Below, piece by piece: positions 35,551 through 47,500 of a DNA stretch of 64,000 nucleotides. The DNA is from Macrolepiota albuminosa. Taxonomy: Eukaryota > Basidiomycota > Agaricomycetes > Agaricales > Agaricaceae. The DNA lies in the NCBI GenBank assembly GCA_027475525.1, contig JAMWFC010000009.1:806001-870000 (forward strand), written 5' to 3'. Positions within the stretch are counted from its first letter, which is position 1; every line of letters begins with the position of its first letter. The notes under the pieces are model-generated. The model made no database searches, was not told the DNA's origin, and worked only from the letters and a program-made list of their open reading frames with translations. A program made the translations under genes and the position numbers.

Positions 35551-36187
35551 TAATGAGTATGTATGCAACAATTCTGTCACAACAAGAGATATGTGGGTTC
35601 ATATAATATTTGTAGAGCTTTTCCAGCTCTAGAGGAGTGCAGGGGAGATTGCAAGGGTCATGCTTGTACATAATCATGCCAGGAATGTTAGCACAATGCC
35701 CAGAGGCAAATTCATAAGCCACAGCCCAATTAGTATCAGACTCTATCAGCAACATATTCATGCGATATGAATAATAAGTGCAGTAGCTAAATGCTTTTCT
35801 GAAGCACAAATTCATCTGCTCAATATTGAGCAGCCTCCACACCTTCACTTCTAAACCATTGGGGATTCTCTCCAAGAAATCATTTTCAGCCCTATAGCAA
35901 AGTGCTTGTTCTGCTTTGGTGTACTCTGCCTTCCTCTTTGCTAGGTGCTTATTGAACACAACATGTTGGAAATAGTCAGCAACCATCTCCCCTTCCTCTC
36001 TCTCCTCCTGCTCTGAACTCAACTCTCCATAGTCACTCTTGTTGAAGAGGAAGAAAGCTTTAGCTTTGCCTTTCCCAGACACCATCTGTTTTGCCTGGGT
36101 CACAACCAGCCCATTGTACTGCACAGGCATGTGTGGGTCTGGAGTCAGCACAACCACTGGATACTGTACTGGTGGGGCCAGCATCAA
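35504..36187 (-). CDS. hypothetical protein, 227 residues
   Basis: An uninterrupted frame in otherwise decayed DNA, opposite to the fragment above (46 bp overlap). The N-terminus is Pro-rich, then comes an acidic patch (SSEQEEREEGE) and a Lys/Glu-rich helix (LAKRKAEYTKAEQAL), with a Cys/Tyr-rich C-terminal half. No signal peptide or membrane segment is evident. No family recognised; it could be part of an accessory gene of a lost retroelement. Confidence 0.35.
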   Translation of the reverse strand: MMLAPPVQYPVVVLTPDPHMPVQYNGLVVTQAKQMVSGKGKAKAFFLFNKSDYGELSSEQEEREEGEMVADYFQHVVFNKHLAKRKAEYTKAEQALCYRAENDFLERIPNGLEVKVWRLLNIEQMNLCFRKAFSYCTYYSYRMNMLLIESDTNWAVAYEFASGHCANIPGMIMYKHDPCNLPCTPLELEKLYKYYMNPHISCCDRIVAYILITKLQMFAHQTDGSSQ

Positions 36188-36428
36188 ACAGGTAATATAA
36201 ACAACATTTGAGCTGATTTAGCTTGTTCAGAGATGTTGGCAAAGAAGTCTACAACTTTCAATTTAGATGCATCAAGCAGTGGTTTACACTGGCTCAAAAA
36301 ACTGCCCCAATGTTTGGCCTTTTTGGAAGGATTCACATGGTGTGCAACAATTATGTAAGCGAAAAATCATAGAAAATCACATGACATACAACTACATCTT
36401 GGCTTTATAATGACATATAAATCATGTG

Positions 36429-36582
36429 ATTTGGACAAGAACTCGCTGATTAATAAATCAAACAAAATATTCAATCATTGGGGCAGTTTTTTGACTCACT
36501 TTAATATTTGGACAAGAACTCGCTGATTAATAAATCAAACAAAATATTCAATCATTGGGGCAGTTTTTTGACTCACTTTAAT
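36429..36582. repeat. 77-bp tandem duplication in T2 arm, first
   Basis: ATTTGGACAAGAAC at 36429 and 36506. Confidence 0.97.
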
Positions 36583-36708
36583 TTTTATATTTTCTCAATA
36601 CTTTTCAGCAGTAGAAGATGGAAACACCTTGTTGGGGCAGTTTTTTGACTCACTTTAATTTTTATATTTTCTCAATACTTTTCAGCAGTAGAAGATGGAA
36701 ACACCTTG
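36555..36708. repeat. 77-bp tandem duplication in T2 arm, second
   Basis: TTGGGGCAGTTTTTTG at 36555 and 36632; overlaps the preceding one. Confidence 0.97.
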
Positions 36709-36800
36709 TGAAAAGTGTAAACAATGTCATGTGACCTTGTTTGTACTAATTTGACATGTTCAACTTCAATTAATCACCTTCTTGACACTCTACCACCATC

Positions 36801-37820
36801 ATGTGACCTGTTTCTGCTGCCAATCGCTCTTCTGTTGCTTCTCTCCTCAATGAGGGGTATTCTCAGTGTCAAATCCAAGCAAAAACTGGCCTGAAAAAGG
36901 GCACTGTAGGGAGGATCAGCAAAAAGCTGAAGAGCAACAAAGAGAATCATCCTGGAGGTTGTCTTTTCAAGCTTACAGCATGTGACAAACAGTCTATTAT
37001 TTGTCAAATTACTACTGGGAAGCTGGATAATGCTGTTCAAGCTACACAGTTCATTAATTCTGTCATCTCTAGTCCTGTCAATCCTCAGACAGTCAAAAAT
37101 GCATTGAAGGAGGCAGGCTTTTGCTCAGCAACAAGGAAGAAAGTTCTCATGCTCAAGGCTGCTCATCATGCAAACCAGCTCAAGTTTGCTCAGTATCATA
37201 AAAACTGGATAGTGGAGGATTGGAAAGAAGTTTTGTGGAGTGATGAGACAAAGATTAATTGGATTGAATCAGATGGGAAGGTATATGTGTGGAAAATTCC
37301 AGGAAAACCATTATCTGACCGCACTACTACACCAACTGTCAAGCATGGAGGAGGAAACAATTTAATGGTATGGGGCTGCATGGGTTGAAATGGAGTAGGG
37401 AAGCTCATAGAAGTTCAGGGAAAGATGGATGCTGCATAGTATTGTGAGATTTTGGATGAGGGAGTGGTGGAAAGCTTTGAGAAGTTGGAAATGGAGGAGG
37501 AAGGACAATATTTTCAGCAGGACAATGACCCAAAACACACCTCCAAACAGGCAACAACCTGGTTTTCTGATAACAACATCATTGTAATATCCTGGCCTGC
37601 CCAATCCCCTGACCTCAATCCCATTGAACATCTCTGGGTTTACATCAAGTGCAAACTTTTGGAGTATGATGTATCTCCTAAAGGAGTGCATAAGTTGTGG
37701 GAGAGAATAGTCAAGAAGTGGAATGAAATACCATCAGAGGTATGCCAAAGCCTCATAAAGAGCATGCCTAGAAGGATCAAGGCAGTTATAAAGGCAAATG
37801 GAGGCCATACCAAGTACTAG
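36801..37820 (+). pseudogene. DD34E transposase of T2, three stops
   Basis: 340 codons in one frame from ATG 36801 to TAG. Sequence includes GYSQCQIQAKTGLKKGT, WSDETKI, QQDNDPKHTSK and SPDLNPIEHLW. Stops: TGA at 36804 (second codon, CGA expected), TGA near 37387 (TGG expected, after VWGCMG) and TAG near 37438 (CAG expected). No frameshift, so this is the least damaged transposase here. Confidence 0.88.
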
Positions 37821-37935
37821 ATATAAAAATTAGAGTAAATTAGAGTGGGTCAAAAAACGCAGTTATAAAGGCAAATGGAGGCCATACCAAGTACTAGATA
37901 TAAAAATTAGAGTAAATTAGAGTGGGTCAAAAAAC
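37782..37935. repeat. 77-bp tandem duplication at T2 transposase end
   Basis: GCAGTTATAAAGGC at 37782 and 37859. Confidence 0.97.
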
Positions 37936-38136
37936 TGCCCCAATAATTGAATATCTTGTTTGATTTATTAATTAGCAGGTTCTTGTCCAAATCACATGAT
38001 TCATACATTATTATAAAGCCAAGATGGAGTTGTATGTCATGAGATTTTCTATGATTTTCTGCTTACATAATTGTTGCACACCATGTGAATCTTTCCAAAA
38101 AGGCCCAACATTGAGGCAGTTTTTTGAGCCAGTGTA

Positions 38137-38473
38137 TAGCCACAATACTGACAAGATGACCCCAGCTTATCTGGAGCATGCAATAACTATGGTGGCTAAG
38201 CCACCAAAGGTGCAGGTGCAATTCCTGCCAGAGCTCTCCCTCTGGGCTCAAGGTACATTATGAATAGGTGCTTTCGGCACTTTAATGACAGGTTTGAACT
38301 CCATGATTGGGGCCCATGAGGCTGTGGGTTTCTACTTACCCAGCAACAGTTCCACCAGAGGCTCACTAACAATAGCCAGTGACTCCAGCAGGCCCTGGAG
38401 GGCCACAGCAGATAACTATGACAACAAGGCAACATGCTAGACAGACTGCTCAGGGTGTGCAGGTCATGCTTCC
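38137..38473. other. no gene recognised
   Basis: Short unassigned stretch between T2 and the solo LTR; only brief open frames. Confidence 0.4.
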
Positions 38474-38672
38474 ATTGGTGTCATGACTCTTCCCACCCAG
38501 GACCACCCCAGGACACCTCTGGAACCCCATCTGGAACTTTCCAGCTAACTCCATAACACAACCCCTGCTATCATGACCACCAACACTGCCATTACATGCA
38601 TCAGACCTCACCATCACACTGCACCTCCTGACAGCCCCACATCATGGACCCTGGGACCACCTGCTGGCACGA

Positions 38673-39538
38673 TGTAGTACTTGGTTGCAAGTAGTACTGA
38701 TAGTTCTGGGGCTTTTTTTTGAAGTCTTAGAAAGTTTCCTCTAATCCACACTGGTGCTTGATGATAAAAACTTGATGTATTGGGTGCTTCACAGAATATC
38801 AAATATCCTTATGGGCAGAAGAAGGTTCTCAATCAACTCCAGCCTAAGCAGTTCACTCCCTGGGAACTACTGAGCCTTTGTCTACCAATAGACTTCCAAT
38901 AAGAGGTGTTCAATAAACTCTAGCCTAGGTGATTCACTCCCTGGGAACCACTGAGTCTTTGCCTATCAAATGCCTGGTTATTTTCTACTCTACTTGGACT
39001 ATTATACTGATTTTACAGTGCACAGACCACCAGATCACATGACTTTTGCTCTTGACCTCCCAACATTCCTGACCTAATTTGTTGTTCCATTTTCCATTTT
39101 GGTGATGCATGTTTCAGTGCCACCATTCCATTCATCTCTTCCTTCCTCCATTCAATGCATGTTTCAGTGCCACCATTCCATTCATCTCTTTTGACATCCC
39201 TCCATGCTTCTTTCCCTTTCCCCTTTCAGTCATATCAAATTGGGCATTGTCAGATCAGATCTTGATCTAGATCATCACAATTTGATCTCATTTTGTCACC
39301 TCTGCCAGCTCCCATGCTTCTCCTCCCCATAACAGTAGTTGGACTATTGTTGAGTTGATAGCTTGAGCTGGTCCCTGCCCTTTGTTCTGTACTGTCTGTG
39401 TTTCTATTGGGGTGTTTGTGGAGATATAATTTGTTGAGACTGCTACCAGGAGGCTTACAGTTTTCAGCCCATAATTAAATGTTTATTTTGACTTCTGGTG
39501 CATGTTGTGTCCCTGACTGCTGATATAGTGTTGTATCA
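38673..39538 (+). repeat. family C solo LTR, copy 2 (nested)
   Basis: TGTAGTACTTGG...TTGTATCA, flanked by ACGA (38669-38672) and ATGA (39539-39542), a 4-bp duplication with one CpG transition. Matches 22479-23546 in reverse. Contains a 36-bp direct repeat with 50-bp period (39105-39190) absent from copy 1. Confidence 0.8.
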
Positions 39539-39638
39539 ATGACAATCAACAATCAGATCATGTCAATCGCCCTGGCTATCATGCATCATGCATCACAGCC
39601 ATCTCTCCACACCAATTGATCACATGCTCCGCATGCAT

Positions 39639-40786
39639 TGATGATGCCAACTGTGGTTGGGTATGCTGGACATATACACAGTACAACACCGTCTTCAGCA
39701 CTTGGCATGCGTAGTTGTGAGGAGTCCTGACAGGGTCCTGGTGTGCTCAAGCAAAGGTGATAGAACGATGCGCTAGATTATAGCACCTTGAATGCTATTT
39801 GGCAGATGGTAAATGTCATAGTTTAAACAAAAATATAGAAGAAAAGACAAGTAGTGCAGCATATTGTGCCCATAGGTAGCACCGTAAATAATGAAGATAA
39901 GATAGATGAGGCTAATGCCCAACTTAGTGATGAAGTCAGAGAAAGCTAGCGCAATTTGAATGCTAAGTGTAACTGGATGCTCAAGAGGTTACGATTCATT
40001 GTTATATACATGTGAAGTAGCTATTTTATATACTATGCACTACTGTGTTTGCCAAGATAAAAGTCCATCTGCGGTGCTACCTCCTAGCACCTCTCCTTGT
40101 GGTTTCTTTTAATGGTGACCTGTCAATGGCAACCTTTTGCACATGGATGACAGTGACCAACGGTGTTATGATCCATGGCAACCAACGGCAACTCTATATT
40201 GACTTAGATTTATATGGGTCTGCTCACTTTTACTATAACTCTGATTGGCCAGGCTGTTCCAGGGTATGGTCAGAAAATCCTCGACATTATATGGGTCTGC
40301 TCACTTTTACTATAACTCTGATTGGCCAGGCTGTTCCAGGGTATGGTCAGAAAATCCTCGACAGACGCTGTGAGTGCTAATGTCAGCACTACTCATTGTA
40401 CCAGTTCCTGACAGGTCCAGATGTCAGGTTTAAGTATATCCTATGCTGCCATCATTGATCCTTTTAGACTTCTGATTGAAGTGCCTCGTCAAATGGCAGC
40501 ACCTGCTGCTGGCTCCTTCTGGAAGTGACTGGGGTTTGGTTAGAGTCCCCTCCTGCTGTTGTGTTAGCACTATACATTCTGAGCCTCCTTCATCCTTGAA
40601 ATAGGTGAATGGAGTGTGCTGAAGGCCTGGTAGCTGGCGATTAGGGTAAATGGATAAGTCCTGTAGTAGAGTGCCAGAGCTAGGGCTGCTCTATATTCCA
40701 AACTGGTCACTAGAGTCTTTAGTATGTCAAGTGTCGGTTTTCCTATAATGTCCCTTGATGCGCTCAGTCCAAGTAGAAGCCTATCA
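39639..40786. mobile_element. family B solo-LTR-like insertion, copy 2 (nested)
   Basis: TGATGATGCC...GCCTATCA, flanked by GCAT (39635-39638) and GCGT (40787-40790). The uninterrupted LTR reads GCGC here, so both flanks are explained by CpG decay. Diverged from copy 1 chiefly by CG to TG/CA changes. A 77-bp duplication lies at 40210-40363. Confidence 0.8.
40210..40363. repeat. 77-bp tandem duplication in family B copy 2
   Basis: TTATATGGGTCTGC at 40210 and 40287. Confidence 0.97.
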
Positions 40787-41300
40787 GCGTGATCTCTGAT
40801 ATACAATTCCCTCTCCTCCCTCCACAGCCCATTAACTCCTGGAACTGCTCCAGACATCCTGGGACCCCTCAGGAACCCAGAGTGGCCCCTGCCAGTACTT
40901 AAAGAGTAGCTACCCACTTGTAGTAGACTAGGCTTGATATTACATTGATTGCTTGTGTGCCTCTTTTGATTGACTAGTATGCATTGACTGGCATACTTTG
41001 ACTAGCGCACTCAACTTATTTGTATGCTCTTGAGATTGGTATGCACTTTGCAATTTAAAGTTTATTAATCCTGGTCTTGTCTTGGAACCCCCAGTTCTTG
41101 ACTCAACCCTAACCTCCTCACCCTTTCAACTTCACCTGATCCCTGGACTAAGTACTTTACTCTGAGAATCCCCTGCTTGTGTCTTGAATCCTGGAGCACA
41201 GTCCAGAGTTTCAGACCACCCAAGTACACATAATCAAGTCCACCTTGTAAGGGTGTTGCTTTCTCAGAAAGCCCCCAACTCAGCAGAACCTGACAATTGG

Positions 41301-41924
41301 CAACTTTGCCCATGGAGGCTTGACTAGTCGAGTGGGCTGATACTTTGCCCTCTTGATCTCAATGGTCAGTTTCTCAAAAGTCAGAACTTTGGGCTTTGAC
41401 ACATGGTCAATCTGCTCCAGCACTACCACAGCCAGACTGTTCTACAGAAAGGACACAAACATTGGCACTGGCTGCCTAGCAGCTTCCAACTAGAAAAAAA
41501 ATGCATCTGGCACTGTCACTTCTTGGGCTTGTGGCACATATTCCAGATACTATTTTACTACAGGCCTACATGCCCATGATACTAGTGGTGGTCCCACCAC
41601 TATACCTGCATATGTTGGTACTAGTGCAGGTAGTTGTGGAGGAGGAACCTGACAGAAGTGCTCTTGGTGCATATTCTCAACTAGGTGCTCATAGTGCCTC
41701 TTATTGTCTATCTCCATGTGTTGTGGGCACAGCAGCTCCTCAAAGCCTAGATAGGCCATTCCTGCTGTTTGATAGGGCCCAGCCACATGATATAGTGGCT
41801 GTGCCTGGTACTGATATGAAACACTTTGTTGTTGTATATTTGGAGATCTCCCCCCTCTATCAGAGCCTTGTAGGCTCTGATCACTCTTCAGCAGCCCCCA
41901 ATAAGCCATTTTAAGGACAAGGTA
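41301..41924. other. unassigned DNA with two opposite open frames
   Basis: Open frames of 137 (+, 41501-41914) and 119 (-, 41550-41909) residues overlap fully. Neither shows a domain; with the gypsy pol remnant next door, this may be eroded internal sequence of that element. Confidence 0.25.
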
Positions 41925-42850
41925 TCAGTTCAACATTGCCTATGTCAAAGGTGAACTCAACAAGGTAGCAGACTACTTGTCTTGCTACTTTGAAAGTGAC
42001 ATAGCTGAAGAGCCTCATGAGCTTCATGAGTATGTGCAGGCAGACTGCTGTATTCTCAAATAGTGAGGACTTACCTCTTTACAGGTATTGAGAGGTTAAA
42101 GAGCATGTTTTGAAAGTACATGCTATACATGAGAATAAACAGAGGCAATGTACTTGCCTCCAGGAGTGAGTTTGCAATCAATGTGAGTGTATCTGAAGCC
42201 ATTGAATATGCATCCTTTGAGCTCAATAGAGGGTACATGCCCTCCATGCTGTAGAAAATTCATGCAGACACAGTAGCCCACCAAGAGATAGTCAAGTTTG
42301 CCAGGCAAACTCTGGAGAATATTGCATAGGCACACAATGCAATCATCAAAACATGTGTCTGTCAGGCAAAACACACCACATTGTTGGTGGAGGGATCTGC
42401 CTATATTAGTTGGAGCATTGGTATACCTATCAACATGTAATCTGAGACTGCTCAAAGGATGAGTTAGCAAACTCTGCCCAAAGTGGGTAGGCCCATACTG
42501 TGTACTAGATGCAGAGCCTAGTACCTCCAACTATGTGTTGGAGTTGCTACAAATGCTGCAGGAACAACATATGATTCCTAAGTTTCACGTGTTGCTGTTG
42601 TAATCATATGACATGTCTGACAACATGTAGTTCCTCAACAGGGCAACTCCAGAGCCCTATAATTTTGGGAGTAGGAACAACAACAAGTGATTTGTCAAGA
42701 GCATCATTGGACATTGATGGACTGTGTGCAATGTGCTTGAATTCAAGGTACAATGGTCTCTGGGAAACACTATCTGGGAGCAATACTTCCATTGTGCCAA
42801 GTTGGCAATGCTGGATTGCTACCTAGAGTTAAAGGGCATTAGGTACCTGA
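41925..42850 (+). pseudogene. pol remnant of a second Ty3/gypsy family
   Basis: Plus-strand blocks in order: RNase H tail YVKGELNKVADYLSCYFESD (about 41940-42000), then after a large deletion integrase EFAINVSVSEAIEYASFELN (about 42168), GYMPSML, NLRLLKG and KLCPKWVGPYCVLDAEPSTS (about 42438-42520), FHVLLL, and a chromodomain-like end with KVQWSLGNTIWEQYFHC (about 42745-42800). Compared with a full gypsy Pol the integrase catalytic core is missing. Sequence is distinct from the element at 1-12803. Confidence 0.7.
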
Positions 42851-42954
42851 GTCAGTTAAGTAAGCATGCTGGCTCTTAATTGATTGGGATTTTCAATTGT
42901 GGCTGTGCTAAATTGGTCAGCAATTGTGGCTGAGACATGTCTCAAATTTTCTTT

Positions 42955-43354
42955 TTCTTTTTTTTCTCTTCAACTATGAACAACATGCCCATAGACCAAG
43001 ATTCTCAGCAACAGCAGTTCCAGTTACCATCAGGCATACTGACAACTGAAGGGGGAGCAGATGGCTCCCCTGCAGACCTAAAATGTACTTCAGTAAGGCC
43101 AATTGCAATAGACTGTGGGCTTCCCATAGCAGCAGCAGCAACCAGTGGCAGGCTACCCACTACAGCAGTCAATGGATAGCAGTTATCTGCTGCAACAACT
43201 CATGCAGAGTGATTATCTGCCTCAGCACACACTCACAGGCAGTTTTCTGCCTCAACAGACAACAGCAGGTGGCTACCTGCCACAGCATGCTAGGGACCAA
43301 TCCCAGTATGCATTATATAGGAGGCAATTTAGCCTCCAATATGTGCTAGTATGA
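42955..43354 (+). other. coding-like fragment with Gln-rich repeats
   Basis: One frame starts MNNMPIDQDSQQQQFQLPSG; another (43145-43354) has imperfect repeats of the form YLPQH / FLPQQ / YLPQH. Together they suggest a low-complexity protein with a frame break. No domain recognised. Confidence 0.3.
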
Positions 43355-44265
43355 GGGCAAACTCCAGGAATGGCAAGAGGAACAATGGGACCACTGCTCC
43401 TGCTCCTGTATATTAGCCCAGTACACTATCCAGGCATGGCTGATGTGCTGGCAACAATGCTGCACTCCTAGCCATGGAGAGCATGGAGCACAATGCCCTA
43501 ATATAGTGCCTTGTTTGAGACATCCACTGAGTATGGTGCCCTGATCAAGGTGTCAGCTACCTACACAGCCACAATGCTGGCTGAGAGCACAGAAGCTCTC
43601 AGTGCAGAAAGAAAAAGCAAGAATCTGGCTGAAGTGCTAATAGAGAGCCTGGTCAGGCTCAAGGATGCTGCAACAATCCAAGATTAACTTGGAAAAAAAG
43701 TCATGTGGTTAACATGACAAAGAAAAAGCACAGGCTGAAGTGCTTACTCACAACCAAGACTTTGTCCTGGCATTCCTCTTGCAGAGGCCAGGGAATAATA
43801 GGTACAATATACCTGCAGATTTGTTGTTTCTCCACAATGCAGAGGCCATTTTCCTCATCAGTTGGATTATGGATGACATGGACTATATGCACACATAGCA
43901 CAAAACAGATTTCCTTGCCCTATTGGCTGCTTGTAAGTAGCAGTTGACACCCCCAAGTCAGGACACTGACTCTAGCAAAAGGGCATGTCAACAAGGAGTA
44001 GAAAACATGCCCTCCTACTCCACCAGGTCAAGTGTTTTGGTTTCTGGCCAGGAAGCTGGTCTGAGGCAAGACATCCTCTCATATAAGGATGTTTCTGCTT
44101 CGGCTGCCTCCCAGCTGCTTCAGCACCTAGCCAGTGGTGCTTTTGAAGTTGCATCATTGTGACCAGAATCTGTGGTATCAACTATGTCCTCTGAGAAACA
44201 GGGTTCCAGAGACATCAGTGCACATCCATCAGAGATGAGAGCCTTACACTGCTGATGTGAGAATT
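43355..44265. other. unassigned, coding-like in part
   Basis: An Ala/Glu-rich helical frame (ALSAERKSKNLAEVLIESL, about 43595-43655) suggests a coiled coil; the rest has many stops. Confidence 0.25.
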
Positions 44266-44515
44266 TGTAAAGATGACCTCTGGAGGCTGTGGCCCAGTCA
44301 CACAGCTGGCAGAGAGAGATCCAAAGTGTATTAGAATATATACTGACAATATCATGATAACTACTCACCTAGCAGAGGGAGATTCAAAGAGAACAAGTCT
44401 AAGGATTCCCTATGCCAGGTTGGACACTTCTGGGGCCTCTAAAGCATGGGAAACAACTGTACAGTACAATGAAACCTTAAAAACTCAAAAATTGCCGACA
44501 CAAGCAACTTGCTTG
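44266..44515 (-). repeat. family D LTR, copy 8 (truncated)
   Basis: Plus-strand text TGTAAAGATGACC...AACTCAAAAATTGCC, then loses similarity. It corresponds to about half of copies 6 and 7. Confidence 0.75.
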
Positions 44516-47500
44516 TATGGGCCATTGCTAGCACGGCATGCCTGAGATCTACCTTATTACAAACTTGACAATATATTTATTATTATTATTTTTTTAATTG
44601 TTATTCTTATTATTATTTTATTATTTTTATGCTTTTACAAATATATGCAAAGATAAAAATAAACACATAAATAAATACAGATAAGTGAACTGATCGTCCC
44701 ATCAAATGCTTATGTAATACATCATATGTCTAAAATAAGATAATGGAATAATCACCTGAATATGGTCATGTGGACTGTGGAGACCACTACCATGTGCCCA
44801 AACCTTTAATTAATAAATATTAAAACATTTTTAATATACAAGAATATATATTATATTACTTCTGCAGTTTATTGCACTACACAAATATTTTCTTGACAAT
44901 GTAAAAACAATAGCGGAAAAGTACGACTAACTGGTCCTTTTACATGTTTAAATTTCATTATTTATTGTATTATTGCATTATTTATTTATTTTCAAATGTT
45001 TTTCCTTTTTAAAATACACATATAAATACTTTTATTGGGTTTAATATCAGGTATATGAAAGTCCATTAATATACTATAGTACATTAGATGTAAGATATAA
45101 CAATATGCAAAATACATTACCATAATACAAGGCCCACTAAATGTTACATATAAAACCGAATTACCTACAAAAGAATACATATGAATTGCTCATGCAAGAA
45201 TGCCTGTAGTATACCCGCACTAATAAAATTAGTTGCTGAGTAAACCAAAGAGGAAACGGAATACTCACAACCTCCCTCAAAGAGTCATTGAACATGTGGT
45301 GAGCAGTTAAGCGCCTTGGAACAACATGTTGAACAACAATATTGTGTGCTATCTAGCTGTGTGCAGCACCTGAAAAGGAATACATGAATGCTTCGTCAAA
45401 GCATTGCTTGTCACTCAGATGTACATAAAAAGCAGCAACGAGGCAGTTATTTTGATTGAATCCTTTGATCATAAGATGTTGAGCAGTTCGGTCATAATAA
45501 ATGTAAGCGCTGCCATGAATATACAAGTTTGATATTATAAAAATGCCTCTACACACTAAAATACACTGAAAAACTCACTAAAATATGAGTTCGACAACGT
45601 TAGCATGCATTAATATGTCAAAGTACCAACTAGTGACTATACTTAATTTATTGGCTGCATTCTTTCTCATATGTATGCCATGTAACATGGTGGCAGACGT
45701 GTGCAGGTGCCAGCATCAAATACTAGTAATTGGTGGTGCAGTCATGATGTTAAGTGAATAGAATAACAAGTATAAATATATATAGAGGTATATTGAGAAA
45801 GCACATTGACAGCATACATTTGTCATGTGAATGAGTGAGTTCATACTAACTATATGTTTTACTGACAACTCAACATATTGATTGGTTTATTGATTTAGTG
45901 TATTGTAGTTCATTTCATTGGTGTTTGAATAACACATCATATTTTCTATAGAGGTTTATGCAGAAATGTTTCAGTGTGACTTGTATGAATCCATAGACTG
46001 AGCAGACTGACGTACTTTCTGTACCGTATTAATTGACATAATTTTACCCATCGGATTGTGTGAGCTCAGAGTGAGTAATAAGTACCAAGTCGATATATAG
46101 TGACGGTATTTGCTTCTAGCAGGTGTTCGTCGAGCAAGTTCATAGCAACATAGAATGCTAGTACCAGTACTTCCAAGCGGCAGTGAGAAGGCATTTTCCA
46201 GAGCATGCAATAGCATTTTGTAAGAGTGAGCTAGACGTAACATAGCTGGGATAAGAAACCACCGAAAGAAAACAACAGACTGAAAGTGGAGAGGTGAAGA
46301 AAAGGTGAAGGGTTATGTATGTACTATAATATACAAAGAACAAAAGAGTAATATATAACATCAAATATATACAAATCATAAGGCGTTTCAACATACCATA
46401 AAGTTGTACCTTTTTTTAAAACAAAAATATATACATATAGATTTACAAGTAGAAACCAGTTTTTCTTGTTAGCTAGCCTTGTACAAAGCGGCATAACAAT
46501 GAGTAAATGTATATATATGTATTTGCTATGTACTCTCCGACAGTCGTTCAACTGAACTATTACATAATACAAAGTCACATTTATGAAATTGTTATTTAAT
46601 TTTACTGTTTATTCCTTTTATAATTTAATAATCATTGAAAATAGTGATAAAATAAATAAATAAATATAGTTAAATTGACTGTCCCACTGAATGCTTACAT
46701 AATATACAATTACATTTAAAAATGCAGATAACATGGATGGTCGTGAAATCGGTTATGTGAACATACAATGGACATCATGTGCCCAAATTCATTATTACTA
46801 ACTAATAATCTAATTTTAATATACGTAAATATATATTATATTAGCATTCAGATGCATGACCAAATAGTCTTATACCAGTTAAACAGCAGCAAAATAAATA
46901 AATAAATAAATAAATAAAATATATAAATAAACCACTCATCTCACTAAATGCTTATATAACGTGCACATTTGTTTACTTGATAGGTATACTAAGGATCATC
47001 TTTATGGACTACTTATTCCTTACTTAGCTATAAGTAATAAAAATAAATTATATTCCCTATAAGTGCGTTTAACATATATTACATCAGTGTTTGGATGTAT
47101 GACCACCAATGATTTTTTGAAGATCATATGACCTCACATTGTCCAAAATCATGTGAATTGTCCTTATTTTGCAAGGGGTCGTTTGAACAATATGATCTAT
47201 ATATAGTCTTAAATACACAGACTTGATTCAAACTAAACAACTCCCCAATGGTAATATATGATCATGCCACTCTAACATATAACACTATTGTTGCTTTCCT
47301 ACCTCTGCAGACTCATATATACAACATATCTAGACTGCCTTCTTCAACAATCAACCTTCTACCAGTAATTAAACCGTTATAGAACCACACCCTCAAGGAC
47401 AAATTTATGTATTGACAAGCAAAATGACTGTTTGCAAAGTATATAATACTTTTTAGGATATATCGTCCGTCTCCTGACCCATAAACCGGCACATTAATAT

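Larger units (their letters stand above)
36287..38134 (+). mobile_element. Tc1-type DNA transposon T2
   Basis: Ends CACTGGCTCAAAAAACTGCC, flanked by TA (36285-36286, 38135-38136). The right arm is about 233 bp (37902-38134). As in T1, each arm has an inner inverted copy of the core (TTGGGGCAGTTTTTTGA... near 36474; TCAAAAAACTGCCCCAA near 37926). Related to but distinct from T1/T3. Three 77-bp duplications (36429, 36555, 37782) lie in the arms or at the transposase end. Confidence 0.92.
38479..41295 (+). repeat. old solo LTR of the first gypsy family, with two nested insertions
   Basis: Begins TGTCATGACT, ends CCTGACA, and has a perfect 5-bp duplication ATTGG (38474-38478, 41296-41300). LTR parts are 38479-38672, 39543-39638 and 40791-41295, matching 11001-11627 and 12618-12803 with many transitions, largely at CpG. 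Insertions: family C LTR 38673-39538 and family B 39639-40786. Confidence 0.88.

Noticed and set aside
39105..39190. 36-bp direct repeat with 50-bp period
   Set aside because: Resembles the 77-bp pairs but has another period and sits within a family C LTR; treated as a local repeat, not part of the 77-bp set.
46888..46925. Short evenly spaced AAAT repeats as a possible array
   Set aside because: Simple tetranucleotide run without spacers; not a CRISPR array. A similar run is at 56283-56306.
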